Source of the DNA: Paenarthrobacter aurescens | GTDB lineage: Bacteria > Actinomycetota > Actinomycetes > Actinomycetales > Micrococcaceae | Length of the DNA stretch: 64,000 nucleotides | Reading direction: 5' to 3' | NCBI RefSeq assembly: GCF_041549525.1 | Contig: NZ_CP157456.1 | Location: 2,170,001 to 2,234,000 of the forward strand | In this document: one piece after another, positions 47,186-55,269 of the stretch | Position numbering within the stretch: position 1 is the stretch's first letter | Layout of the letters: the number at the start of each line of letters is the position of its first letter | Notes under the pieces: generated by a model | What the model saw: the letters and a program-made list of their open reading frames with translations, nothing else | Told to the model about the DNA's origin: nothing | Database searches by the model: none | Made by a program: the position numbers and the translations under genes

Positions 47186-47593
47186 ATGATCGATTCCACC
47201 CCTCTGGATTGTGTACTCAGGTTCATTGGAACCGTTGAAGCAGGCGGCGGAGCTGCCGAGATCCGGCCCTTTCTGGCTGACGATTTCACGCTCACGGAAT
47301 GGCCCCATGCCTTGTCCAAAACCGGCTCGACGCGGAACCTTGCCGAAACCCTGGCCGGCGCAGACCACAGCAAGGACATAGTCTCAGATCAGCGTTTTGA
47401 GGTGCTCCGTACAACCAGTCAGGACAACCGTGTGGTCCTGGAAATGAACTGGTCTGCCACTTTGCTGCTTGACCTTCCTTACTGGGACCGTGGAGATACC
47501 ATCCGGGCCAGGAGCACAGCGGTTTTCGAGTTGCGGGACGGGCTGATCATCAGTCAGGACACGTACGACTGCTATTACACAACCACCGAATAG
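47186..47593 (+). CDS. NTF2-like (SnoaL-type) protein
   Basis: 135 residues, cone-shaped alpha+beta barrel family. RFIGTVEAGGGAAEIRPFLADDFTLTEW is the characteristic first helix and strand, and TAVFELRDGLIISQDTYDCYY is the closing sheet. Members are small enzymes or ligand-binding proteins; no catalytic residues can be assigned here. A few C-terminal residues (DCYYTTTE) are variable. The neighbouring polyketide operon might suggest a cyclase role, as for SnoaL, but the gene is on the other strand with its own leaderless promoter, so this is weak. Confidence 0.8.
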   Translation: MIDSTPLDCVLRFIGTVEAGGGAAEIRPFLADDFTLTEWPHALSKTGSTRNLAETLAGADHSKDIVSDQRFEVLRTTSQDNRVVLEMNWSATLLLDLPYWDRGDTIRARSTAVFELRDGLIISQDTYDCYYTTTE

Positions 47594-47603
47594 CCCAACC
47601 CCG

Positions 47604-47653
47604 GAGCACCTAACGCCCTGGAGCACCTAACGCCCTGCAGCACCTAACGCATG
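47604..47653. repeat. Three tandem 17-base repeats across monooxygenase stop codon
   Basis: GAGCACCTAACGCCCTG occurs twice without a gap (47604-47620, 47621-47637); a third, changed copy (CAGCACCTAACGCATG) runs to 47653. CTA in each copy is a stop codon on the minus strand; the third copy supplies the monooxygenase stop at 47644-47646. Confidence 0.85.
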
Positions 47654-48777
47654 GTGAAGCGCCGCTCCACAAATCCTGAAATTGCCGGTACTGCCAACGC
47701 GGTTGCGAAAACTGCGTTCCTGGCTGCCATTGCGGGAGGCGGGAGAGGTCTTCCCAAAGCCATGTTGAGTCCAGCCTGGCGCGATGCGCGTAGCGCCGCC
47801 TTTCTGCGGGACTTCTCGAAACCCTCCAGGTCGGCCCCCACACCGGCACCCCGCAAAGAAGCATCGATGATCGGAGCAAGCGCCGCAGCATCCAACCAGC
47901 CAAGGTTCATGCCCTGCCCTCCGATGGGGCTGATCTCGTGGGCTGCGTCGCCCAGCAGCACCACCCTGCCGTGAACCATGCGGTGAGCCATGCGTGAACG
48001 TACCTCGAAGGCACTGAGCATTGAGTTCCCACCAACATCAAGCGGTTCACCCGTTCTGGCCACAACCAAGTGGGCAAGCCCGTCCGCCGTCGGCTTTCGT
48101 TCCGGGGCCCCCAGCCTGACCACCCATCTGCGGACATCTCCCGGGAGCGGGAAGGACTCTACGATTCCGGCGGGCTCCAGGTACAACACGGCGTCGGAGC
48201 CATGGCCGGTGCCATCCGGGAAATCGCCCATGATGTAGCAGTCCGGATATGTCCGCTCCGGCAAATCCGGAAGGTAATGCCGACGAATGGCCGAATGTGC
48301 TCCGTCTGCAGCGATGACCAGCCTGCTGTCGAACTCCCGGACGCCGCCATGACAATTCGCGATGGTACCCACGCCGCCGGGGTTTTGCGTGACCCCCTGA
48401 ACTTCAGCACCGCGGACGATCGCCCCTGGGTCCAGGTTCCTAACGGCCAACTCCAGGACTTCCTCGGTGACCGCCTGCGGAACGGACAGGATGAACGGAA
48501 AGCCGGCGTCGCCGTCGAACGCCAACCCGGCCACTCGCCGCCTTTGGCTGTAGGCGACGCCCCGGCTGATGCGAACACCTTCTGACACCAGTTGACCGGC
48601 TACTCCGGCGTGCGCCAGTTGCGAAAGCGCCGGCGGGTGGATCCCAATCGCACGTGAGCGGTTACTCCTGCTGCTCCGCCGCTCAAGGATTCGGACCTGA
48701 TGGCCCCGCTGCAGCAACAACACCCCCATGAAGAGGCCTACGGGCCCGGCGCCAACAATCACGACGTCAGGCATCAT
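47644..48777 (-). CDS. FAD-dependent monooxygenase of type III polyketide operon
   Basis: 377 residues, PHBH/UbiH class flavoprotein. VVIVGAGPVGLFMGVLLL (residues 5-22) binds the ADP part of FAD, ERRSSRSNRSRAIGIHP follows, VIAADGAHSAIRR is the DG motif and LLGDAAHEISPIGGQGMNLG the second FAD motif. It likely hydroxylates the aromatic or pyrone ring made by the upstream synthase, as SrsC does in Streptomyces griseus phenolic lipid synthesis; this parallel is inference from gene order and family. It overlaps the methyltransferase gene by 11 bases. The gene end carries tandem repeats. Confidence 0.87.
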   Translation of the reverse strand: MMPDVVIVGAGPVGLFMGVLLLQRGHQVRILERRSSRSNRSRAIGIHPPALSQLAHAGVAGQLVSEGVRISRGVAYSQRRRVAGLAFDGDAGFPFILSVPQAVTEEVLELAVRNLDPGAIVRGAEVQGVTQNPGGVGTIANCHGGVREFDSRLVIAADGAHSAIRRHYLPDLPERTYPDCYIMGDFPDGTGHGSDAVLYLEPAGIVESFPLPGDVRRWVVRLGAPERKPTADGLAHLVVARTGEPLDVGGNSMLSAFEVRSRMAHRMVHGRVVLLGDAAHEISPIGGQGMNLGWLDAAALAPIIDASLRGAGVGADLEGFEKSRRKAALRASRQAGLNMALGRPLPPPAMAARNAVFATALAVPAISGFVERRFTMR

Positions 48778-49480
48778 TATCCCGAGAGTCCTGAACGAGC
48801 AGATGGTGCCAAGGGCCGTTTCTTTCCACCGACCATGAGTCCGGCACAGCAGCGGCCAGCTCCGGTGCAGTGTAACTGCGCCGGATGGACGTCAAGCCAT
48901 CCACACAGATGTACGAACCAACGCCCAAAGGCCAGAAACCTGCCAGGAATAACAGGTATGCGATGTTGCTGCGGTTGAGGTCGTTATGGAGGCACAGGCC
49001 GCGGCTCAACAACTCGGAATCGCGAAGGACAGCTGTGAGTTCTCCGGAACCGAGGTGGTGCAGGATGTGGTTGGAAATGACGACGTCGAACGTCCGGCCC
49101 TCAGCGACGAGTTCGGAACTGTGCGCCTTACGGTACACAACGCCCTCTACGGGAGGCGTCCGGGACGCGAAAGCGAAGGCTCTCTCATCCGGATCGATCG
49201 CCGTCACGGAGAGGCGGAAACCATCCCGCCGCGCCCACCGTGCCAGGCTCCTCGCCACATCACCACTGCCACATCCGATGTCCAGCACTGAGACCGAGCC
49301 GTTGGTGGCCAGCATCGGGCGGAGGCGGTGCCGGTACGTCCTGTGCCATCCAGACAACAACCCGTTAACCACAGGAAAGCGGGCATAGGTCCTGTGGAGG
49401 CGATTGGGGTCGCAGTCGGCCCTGTCCATCTCCTCAACAGCCTGTACATCCCTCGCTTGGAGGGACCCCCATGGACTCAC
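48767..49480 (-). CDS. SAM-dependent methyltransferase of type III polyketide operon
   Basis: 237 residues. Class I methyltransferase: VSVLDIGCGSGDVARSLARW (SAM motif I, about 63-82), VTAIDPDERAFAFA and DVVISNHILHHL (motif IV). A hydrophobic stretch IAYLLFLAGFWPLG near residue 175 may contact a lipid-like substrate or the membrane. GTG start; GTGA overlap with the synthase stop shows translational coupling. Likely O- or C-methylates the polyketide product. Confidence 0.87.
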   Translation of the reverse strand: MSPWGSLQARDVQAVEEMDRADCDPNRLHRTYARFPVVNGLLSGWHRTYRHRLRPMLATNGSVSVLDIGCGSGDVARSLARWARRDGFRLSVTAIDPDERAFAFASRTPPVEGVVYRKAHSSELVAEGRTFDVVISNHILHHLGSGELTAVLRDSELLSRGLCLHNDLNRSNIAYLLFLAGFWPLGVGSYICVDGLTSIRRSYTAPELAAAVPDSWSVERNGPWHHLLVQDSRDNDA

Positions 49481-50613
49481 AGAGCAGGCGAGACCAGAGT
49501 GAAGAGTCCCGTTTCCACCGTCAGACCAGGGCCGAACGCCATGGAGCAGATCCGTTCCTCCTGCTCAGTTGCCCCCTTCTCCAGCATGAACTTGAGAACG
49601 AACAGCACGGTGGCGCTGCTCATGTTGCCGTAGTCCCTCAGGGTCTCGCGGGCAGGCACCAGCTGCTCCTGCGTCAGTTCCAACTTGGACTCCACCTTGT
49701 CCAGGATGCTTCGGCCACCGGGGTGGATGGCCCAGTGGGTGATGTCCCTATAAGGCAGGCCCGCCAGGGACGGATCCTTGGCGAGCAGCGGCTCCAAGGC
49801 ACCGGTGATGTGTTCTTCAATGATGTGGGGGACGTAAGATCCCAGCACCATTTCAAATCCTTCGTCCCCGATGTTCCAAGCCATGGCTTCCTCGCCAACC
49901 GGCGTCAGGACAGTCTCAAAGTGATCGAGCCTGATGGCCGGCTCCGGCCCTTCCAGCTCCCGGGCACTGACGACCGCAGCCGCCGCCCCGTCCCCGAAGA
50001 TGGCCGACCCCATGATCGTGTCGGGGTCATTCGACGTCCTGACATGCAGGGAGCAGAGTTCAACGCAGATCACCAGGACAACCGCGGTGGGATCGGCAAC
50101 GCAGAACTGTTTGGCTGCCTTGAGCGCGGGAAAAGCCGCATAGCAGCCCATGAAACCGAGGTGGTACCGCTGCACAGCGGGATTGAGGCCCAAAGCCCTC
50201 ACTACCTTGTAGTCCGGGCCGGGGTTGAAGAAACCAGTACAGGACACGGTGATGACGTGCGTGATGTCGTCCAAATCTATTCCGGGCGCCTGGGCCACAG
50301 CGGCTTTGCCGGCTTCGATAAACAACTTGGTGGCTTCGGTGGCAAAGATCTCATTCCGGACCTTGGTGCTGGGGCTCAGGACCTGATTGGTTTCGGGGTC
50401 AAAGAACTGGGGATTTTCGGGATGGGAGTCAAGGCTGAGCTCGGCCACGGCGGTGTATCGGGTGTCAATGGCTGCTGAGTCGAAGCAGGTATTGACCAGA
50501 CGGGTTCCCAGCCGCGTCAGTCCTGGCTGGGATGCGAAGACATCCCGGGCCTGCTGCTGGACAAGGATTGTTTGCGGAACTGCGGTTTCAAGTGACCTCA
50601 TGTATACCGGCAT
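49477..50613 (-). CDS. Type III polyketide synthase
   Basis: 378 residues, homodimeric chalcone-synthase-like enzyme that condenses a starter acyl-CoA with malonyl-CoA units. Catalytic triad: Cys157 in GFMGCYAAFPALK, His297 in WAIHPGGRSILD and Asn330 in YGNMSSATV; the GFGPG-type loop appears as MAFGPGLTVETG. The product could be an alkylresorcinol, alkylpyrone or 1,3,6,8-tetrahydroxynaphthalene; tunnel residues alone do not settle it here. First gene of a three-gene operon with a methyltransferase and a flavin hydroxylase, the same set of activities as srsABC. Divergent from a UvrA-like gene across 130 bases. Confidence 0.93.
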   Translation of the reverse strand: MPVYMRSLETAVPQTILVQQQARDVFASQPGLTRLGTRLVNTCFDSAAIDTRYTAVAELSLDSHPENPQFFDPETNQVLSPSTKVRNEIFATEATKLFIEAGKAAVAQAPGIDLDDITHVITVSCTGFFNPGPDYKVVRALGLNPAVQRYHLGFMGCYAAFPALKAAKQFCVADPTAVVLVICVELCSLHVRTSNDPDTIMGSAIFGDGAAAAVVSARELEGPEPAIRLDHFETVLTPVGEEAMAWNIGDEGFEMVLGSYVPHIIEEHITGALEPLLAKDPSLAGLPYRDITHWAIHPGGRSILDKVESKLELTQEQLVPARETLRDYGNMSSATVLFVLKFMLEKGATEQEERICSMAFGPGLTVETGLFTLVSPAL

Positions 50614-50743
50614 GCTCCATTCTTAGCGAGTAAACCTTGGAAGACAATGGCAGAATCGAAGCTACTGGCTGAGGTTGCCAGCGTGAACCAGGCGACGCCG
50701 ACGGGGGACTGTTGGGCAGCGCCGCCTAACAGATGGAGAAATC

Positions 50744-53137
50744 ATGACTATTGCCGCGAGCACGGACACGCAATCTCCGGGGTCCCACGTTGCGGACACC
50801 CACGATCTGATCCGGGTCCAGGGCGCACGTGAGAACAACCTCAAAGACATCAGCATTGAAATCCCCAAGCGCCGTCTCACGGTGTTCACGGGCGTCTCCG
50901 GCTCCGGGAAAAGTTCACTGGTCTTCGCAACCATCGCCGCAGAGTCGCAGCGCATGATCAACGAAACCTATAGTGCCTTCGTCCAGGGGTTCATGCCCTC
51001 CCTGGCACGGCCGGACGTTGACGTTCTTGAAGGATTGACTACCGCGATCATCGTGGACCAGGAACGGATGGGCTCCAACCCGCGCTCCACCGTGGGTACA
51101 GCCACAGATGCCAACGCCATGTTGCGGATCCTGTTCAGCCGCCTTGGCCAACCCCACATCGGCTCGCCCAACGCCTACTCCTTCAACGTGCCCACCGTGA
51201 AGGCCAGTGGCGCCATCACCGTGGAACGCGGCGAAGGCAAAACCAAGACCGAGAAGGCCTCGTTCAATCGCCTCGGAGGCATGTGTTCCCGCTGCGAGGG
51301 CATGGGGGCTGTTAATGACTTTGATCTCACGGCCCTGTATGACGACACCAAATCCTTGAGCGAGGGAGCCCTGACCATTCCCGGCTACACGATGGATGGC
51401 TGGTATGGCCGCATCTTCAGCGGGTCAGGATTCTTCAATATGGACAAGCCGATCGGAAAGTTCACCAAGAAGGAACTCCACGATCTTCTGTACCGTGAGC
51501 CCACCAAGATCAAGGTGGAAGGTATCAACCTCACGTACGAGGGTGTCATCCCCAAGATCCAGAAGTCGATGCTCAGCAAAGACGTGGACTCCTTGCAACC
51601 CCATATTCGTGCCTTCGTTGAGCGTGCCATCACGTTCACTACGTGCCCGGAGTGTGAGGGCACCAGGCTCAGCCCCGAAGCGAGGTCTTCCAAGATCAAT
51701 GGCAAGAGCATCGCGGACGTCTGCACCATGCAGATCAGCGACCTCGCAGAGTGGGTCCGCGGGCTTGATGAGCCCTCCGTAGCTCCGTTGCTCAAGGGCC
51801 TCCAACACCTTTTGGACTCTTTCGCCGGAATCGGTCTCGGCTACCTGTCCCTGGACCGCCCTGCCGGAACGTTGTCTGGGGGAGAGGCCCAGCGGACCAA
51901 GATGATCCGGCATCTGGGGTCATCGCTCACAGATATCACCTATGTCTTCGATGAACCCACCATTGGCCTGCATCCTCATGACATTGAGCGAATGAACCAG
52001 TTGCTGCTGCAGCTTCGGGACAAAGGCAACACCGTGCTGGTAGTGGAACACAAGCCCGAAACCATCGCGATTGCTGACCACGTGGTGGACCTTGGACCAG
52101 GTGCCGGTACCGGCGGCGGGACAGTGTGTTTCGAGGGTGATCTGGAGGGGCTGCGGGGGAGCGACACCATCACCGGGCGCCATCTGGATGACCGGGCGTC
52201 CATCAAAGACACTGTGCGCCCGGCAGCGGGGTACATGGAAGTCCGGAACGCCTCAACAAACAACCTCAAGAACGTCGACGTCGACATCCCCCTTGGGGTT
52301 CTCTGCGTCCTTACCGGCGTTGCCGGCTCCGGCAAGAGTTCACTGGTCCACGGTTCAGTAGCCAAGCGGGACGGCGTCCTGGTGATCGATCAGGGAGCCA
52401 TCAGGGGATCCCGCAGAAGCAATCCGGCAACGTATACCGGACTGCTGGAACCTATCCGTAAGGCATTTGCCAAGGCCAATGGCGTTAAGCCCGCGCTGTT
52501 CAGTTCGAACTCTGAGGGTGCTTGCCCCACGTGCAATGGAGCAGGCGTTATCTACACCGATCTCGGCGTGATGGCCACGGTGGAATCTCCTTGTGAAGAG
52601 TGTGAGGGAAAGCGCTTCCAGGCTGCTGTCCTGGAGTACAAACTGGGCGGACGCAATATTGCAGAGGTGCTTGCAATGTCTGTTGACCAGGCCGTGGTCT
52701 TCTTCAGCGAGGGTGATGCCCGGACCCTGGCTGCGCAAAAAATCCTGGACCGTCTGGCCGATGTGGGGCTGGGTTACCTGACACTCGGCCAGCCCCTCAC
52801 CACATTGTCAGGCGGTGAGCGCCAGCGCCTGAAGCTGGCCACGCAGATGTCCGAAAAGGGCGACATCTACATTCTTGACGAGCCAACCACAGGCTTGCAC
52901 CTGGCCGATGTCCAGAACCTGCTGGGCATGCTTGATCGTCTGGTCGAGTCAGGAAAATCAGTGATCGTCATCGAACACCATCAAGCCGTCATGGCACATG
53001 CGGACTGGATCATCGACCTCGGGCCTGGCGCCGGGCACGACGGCGGCAAGATTGTTTTCGCCGGGACGCCGGCTGAGCTGGTGGCTGGCAAGTCGACGCT
53101 GACGGGCAAGCATCTGGCTGCGTACGTAGGCGCCTGA
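50744..53137 (+). CDS. Class II UvrA-like ABC ATPase (UvrA2 type)
   Basis: 797 residues, against about 950 for true UvrA. Two ABC cassettes: Walker A GVSGSGKSSL and GVAGSGKSSL, signatures LSGGEAQR and LSGGERQR, and FDEPTIGLHP / LDEPTTGLHL. Zinc-finger pairs are present (CSRCEGMG, CPECEGTR; CPTCNGAG, CEECEGKR). The shorter N-terminal insertion implies that the UvrB-binding domain is missing, as in UvrA2/DrrC-type proteins that help cells tolerate DNA-binding drugs. A promoter-proximal position opposite the polyketide operon makes self-protection possible but unproven. ATG behind ATGGAGAAATC. Confidence 0.9.
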   Translation: MTIAASTDTQSPGSHVADTHDLIRVQGARENNLKDISIEIPKRRLTVFTGVSGSGKSSLVFATIAAESQRMINETYSAFVQGFMPSLARPDVDVLEGLTTAIIVDQERMGSNPRSTVGTATDANAMLRILFSRLGQPHIGSPNAYSFNVPTVKASGAITVERGEGKTKTEKASFNRLGGMCSRCEGMGAVNDFDLTALYDDTKSLSEGALTIPGYTMDGWYGRIFSGSGFFNMDKPIGKFTKKELHDLLYREPTKIKVEGINLTYEGVIPKIQKSMLSKDVDSLQPHIRAFVERAITFTTCPECEGTRLSPEARSSKINGKSIADVCTMQISDLAEWVRGLDEPSVAPLLKGLQHLLDSFAGIGLGYLSLDRPAGTLSGGEAQRTKMIRHLGSSLTDITYVFDEPTIGLHPHDIERMNQLLLQLRDKGNTVLVVEHKPETIAIADHVVDLGPGAGTGGGTVCFEGDLEGLRGSDTITGRHLDDRASIKDTVRPAAGYMEVRNASTNNLKNVDVDIPLGVLCVLTGVAGSGKSSLVHGSVAKRDGVLVIDQGAIRGSRRSNPATYTGLLEPIRKAFAKANGVKPALFSSNSEGACPTCNGAGVIYTDLGVMATVESPCEECEGKRFQAAVLEYKLGGRNIAEVLAMSVDQAVVFFSEGDARTLAAQKILDRLADVGLGYLTLGQPLTTLSGGERQRLKLATQMSEKGDIYILDEPTTGLHLADVQNLLGMLDRLVESGKSVIVIEHHQAVMAHADWIIDLGPGAGHDGGKIVFAGTPAELVAGKSTLTGKHLAAYVGA

Positions 53138-53146
53138 AACTGTCAC

Positions 53147-53182
53147 GGCTGGGCCGGCATGACGTTGTGCCGGCCCGCAGCC
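53147..53182 (+). terminator. Hairpin after uvrA2-like gene
   Basis: GGGCCGGCA and TGCCGGCCC pair perfectly (9 pairs, 8-base loop) and GGCT/AGCC extend the stem past a 2-base bulge. It starts 10 bases after the stop; no U-run, so strength is uncertain. Confidence 0.6.
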
Positions 53183-53219
53183 AACCACTCCTGCGATCAG
53201 ATCCATAACGCCGATAATC

Positions 53220-53230
53220 TACATTATGTA
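53220..53230. repeat. AT-rich palindrome between convergent genes
   Basis: TACATTATGTA is a perfect palindrome around a central T in an unusually AT-rich patch (about 53213-53236) of this GC-rich sequence. It lies between two gene ends, where no promoter is expected. Confidence 0.5.
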
Positions 53231-53261
53231 AAGTAAAGCCGAAGAGCGCCTCCCCAATCGG

Positions 53262-54113
53262 TTACCCTGAGCCCTTCATGGCGCTGCGCATTTCGCGTAA
53301 GGCAGCCAGAGCGACCTCGCACTCAGTGCAACCGCTCACATGGCGACGAATCTTTTCACTCCCGGCCATACGCTCGTCGCTCAGGACGAATCTCCCAAAA
53401 TGCCTGGACACCTCTGCGCAGGAATCGACCCTCGGTGCCTCCACTTGATTCTGAAGGAACGCCTTCCTTAGCCCTTTACGAGCACGTATAAGCAACGCCG
53501 ACACACTGTTTGGAGTCAATCCCATGATCGGTGCCACTTCCGCAGGTTTCATGGCTTCCACCTCGCTGTACCAGAGCACGGCCTGCCAGCGGGCAGGCAG
53601 GGACCGAAATGACTCAGTAAGTGAAGACGTCTCCAATGCCTGCAGAGAAGGATCGTCATAACCGGTGTCGCCGCACTGAGGAACGTCGCTCAGAAAGCCG
53701 GATCGCCTGGCCTGGACATTTCGACGATGAGCCGTTCTCCGAACGGCTGTCAACAGATAGGCCCTGAAGGAGTCTGCCGGTCCCCGTCCAACCACCAGGG
53801 CCTGAAAGACGGACGCAAACGCTTCGCCCACCACGTCGTCCATATCCGATGGATTGTCGGACTCAACACGGGCCACATAGGCTGCAAGGTTTCTATACCT
53901 CAGGAAAAGTTCGGCAAAGGCAGAAACCTCCCCTGCGCGAACCAGGACCAGCAAGCAAGGATCGCACCATCGAACCGCTGCCTTCGGGTCCGGATGCGGT
54001 TTGGAGTTCGTGGCAGACACCCCGCTCCCCTGCCGCTGCCGGCAAAATTGCGCGTCAGAGGAGCACGTTTCTTCGGAGGCCACCTCAGGGTAGATCAGGT
54101 TCGTAGCGGGCAT
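53262..54113 (-). CDS. ECF sigma factor with C-terminal zinc anti-sigma motif
   Basis: 283 residues. Sigma region 2 spans about 60-125 (AFAELFLRYRNLAAYVARVE, DMDDVVGEAFASVFQAL) and region 4 about 160-220 (SLPARWQAVLWYSEVEAM, then the helix-turn-helix KPAEVAPIMGLTPNSVSALLIRARKGLR). The last ~55 residues look like a ZAS domain: SCAEVSRHFG, then His258-x3-Cys262-x2-Cys265 in RRHVSGCTEC. ZAS domains normally belong to separate anti-sigma factors, so this protein may inhibit itself until zinc or thiol state changes. An extra CDPC (Cys50, Cys53) lies just before region 2. ATG behind AGAGGGG. No separate anti-sigma gene is adjacent. Confidence 0.88.
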   Translation of the reverse strand: MPATNLIYPEVASEETCSSDAQFCRQRQGSGVSATNSKPHPDPKAAVRWCDPCLLVLVRAGEVSAFAELFLRYRNLAAYVARVESDNPSDMDDVVGEAFASVFQALVVGRGPADSFRAYLLTAVRRTAHRRNVQARRSGFLSDVPQCGDTGYDDPSLQALETSSLTESFRSLPARWQAVLWYSEVEAMKPAEVAPIMGLTPNSVSALLIRARKGLRKAFLQNQVEAPRVDSCAEVSRHFGRFVLSDERMAGSEKIRRHVSGCTECEVALAALREMRSAMKGSG

Positions 54114-54146
54114 GGCCCCTCTTGCTCGTCAGTATTCTTCGCGGAC

Positions 54147-54159
54147 CCTAGAATCTAGG
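54147..54159. promoter_or_regulatory. Palindromic operator candidate between sigma and Lrp genes
   Basis: CCTAGAATCTAGG is a perfect 13-base palindrome (6-base arms, central A) in the 102-base gap between the divergent genes. It suits a dimeric regulator, perhaps the Lrp protein itself. Confidence 0.5.
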
Positions 54160-54215
54160 CAGCACAGAAATAGCCCCACGAAAAATGCAGCCAATTGACG
54201 GGAAGGGGGCACCAA

Positions 54216-55217
54216 ATGCAGGATTACGATCTGGATGGGCGTGATTTGAGGCTTCTCCATGCCCTGCAAATCCGTCCGCGCGCCCCCTGGTCTGCGCTCG
54301 CTCCGATCGTCGGCGCAGACGCGGTTACCCTCGCCAGGCGCTGGACCGCCCTTCAGGACCAGGGGCTGGCCTGGCTGGCAAGCTACCGGGGACCCGGAGC
54401 AAAGTATGTGGGCGCAATCGTTGAGGTGGAGTGCACACCCGCCCGCATTGCCGAGGCCACAGAGGACCTTGCCCGCGACGACGAAGTTCTCTCCATTGAC
54501 CAAACAATCGGTGGCCGTGACCTGGTAGTGACGTTGCTGTGCCGGACGGATGCGGAGTTGGCAGCGTTTGTCCTGGATCGACTTTCGAACGTTGCAGGCG
54601 TGACCGGCACGCGAACGCACCGCGGTATCCGGCTCCTTGCCGATGCCCAGCTGTGGCGGCTGCGCTCCCTTCAGGACGATGAGGCACGCCAACTGGAGTT
54701 TAGCCTTCCCCTGCCGGTGGCCGCGCCCAGAGGAATCTCTGCCGACGTCGAAGAACAACTTGCCGGGCTTTTGCGGAGCAACGGCCGCGCCTCCGTGGCG
54801 GAGATCTCCGAAGCACTTCAGATCAGCACCTCACGAGCAAGGAATGCCCTGAACACCCTTCTTGCGGAGAAGCGCATGGTGTTGCGCCTGGAAATGGCCC
54901 GCCCCTACTCCCCCTGGCCTGTGGCCGTATGGTACTTCCTGCGCGTGCCGGCAACGATGGTGGAATCCGTGGCAGGAAAGCTCGTCGGCTTGCAGGAGGT
55001 CCGCCTGGTAGCCACCACCGGCGGCCTGTACTCAATCCTGATGCTGGTATGGCTGCGTCGGGTTGAAGACATGACTGTTCTTGAAAGGCAACTGGGCGAG
55101 AGACTCCCCTTTGCAGAGATTCTGGACCGATGCATCGTGCTGCGAACGCCCAAGCACATGGGCAACCGGCTCACAACAGACGGGCGGCGCATCGCCCGGG
55201 CAATTCACAGTGAATAG
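54216..55217 (+). CDS. Double-module Lrp/AsnC family regulator
   Basis: 333 residues, twice the usual ~160. Module 1: helix-turn-helix LDGRDLRLLHALQIRPRAPW and a RAM sensor domain (VGAIVEVECTPARIAEATED, GGRDLVVTLLCRT). Module 2 begins at about residue 158: ISADVEEQLAGLLRSNGRAS with VAEISEALQISTSRARNAL, then another RAM domain (FLRVPATMVESVAGKL, TGGLYSILMLVWL). The two DNA-binding heads in one chain suggest a pseudo-dimer. The ligand is unknown. ATG 54216 is preferred because GGGAAGGGGG lies 6 bases before; an in-frame TTG at 54195 precedes that site. Confidence 0.9.
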   Translation: MQDYDLDGRDLRLLHALQIRPRAPWSALAPIVGADAVTLARRWTALQDQGLAWLASYRGPGAKYVGAIVEVECTPARIAEATEDLARDDEVLSIDQTIGGRDLVVTLLCRTDAELAAFVLDRLSNVAGVTGTRTHRGIRLLADAQLWRLRSLQDDEARQLEFSLPLPVAAPRGISADVEEQLAGLLRSNGRASVAEISEALQISTSRARNALNTLLAEKRMVLRLEMARPYSPWPVAVWYFLRVPATMVESVAGKLVGLQEVRLVATTGGLYSILMLVWLRRVEDMTVLERQLGERLPFAEILDRCIVLRTPKHMGNRLTTDGRRIARAIHSE

Positions 55218-55245
55218 CTGCCCGCAGAAGATACTGCGGGCAGCT
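55216..55245. terminator. Terminator between Lrp regulator and VOC gene
   Basis: AGCTGCCCGCA and TGCGGGCAGCT pair over 11 bases with an 8-base loop; the stem begins inside the Lrp stop codon. Serves the convergent pair. Confidence 0.75.
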
Positions 55246-55269
55246 CGGTTTGTCCGCTGACAGAAACGA

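Noticed and set aside
47593..47660. Possible CRISPR-like array
   Set aside because: Only three 17-base units with no spacers; a simple tandem duplication.
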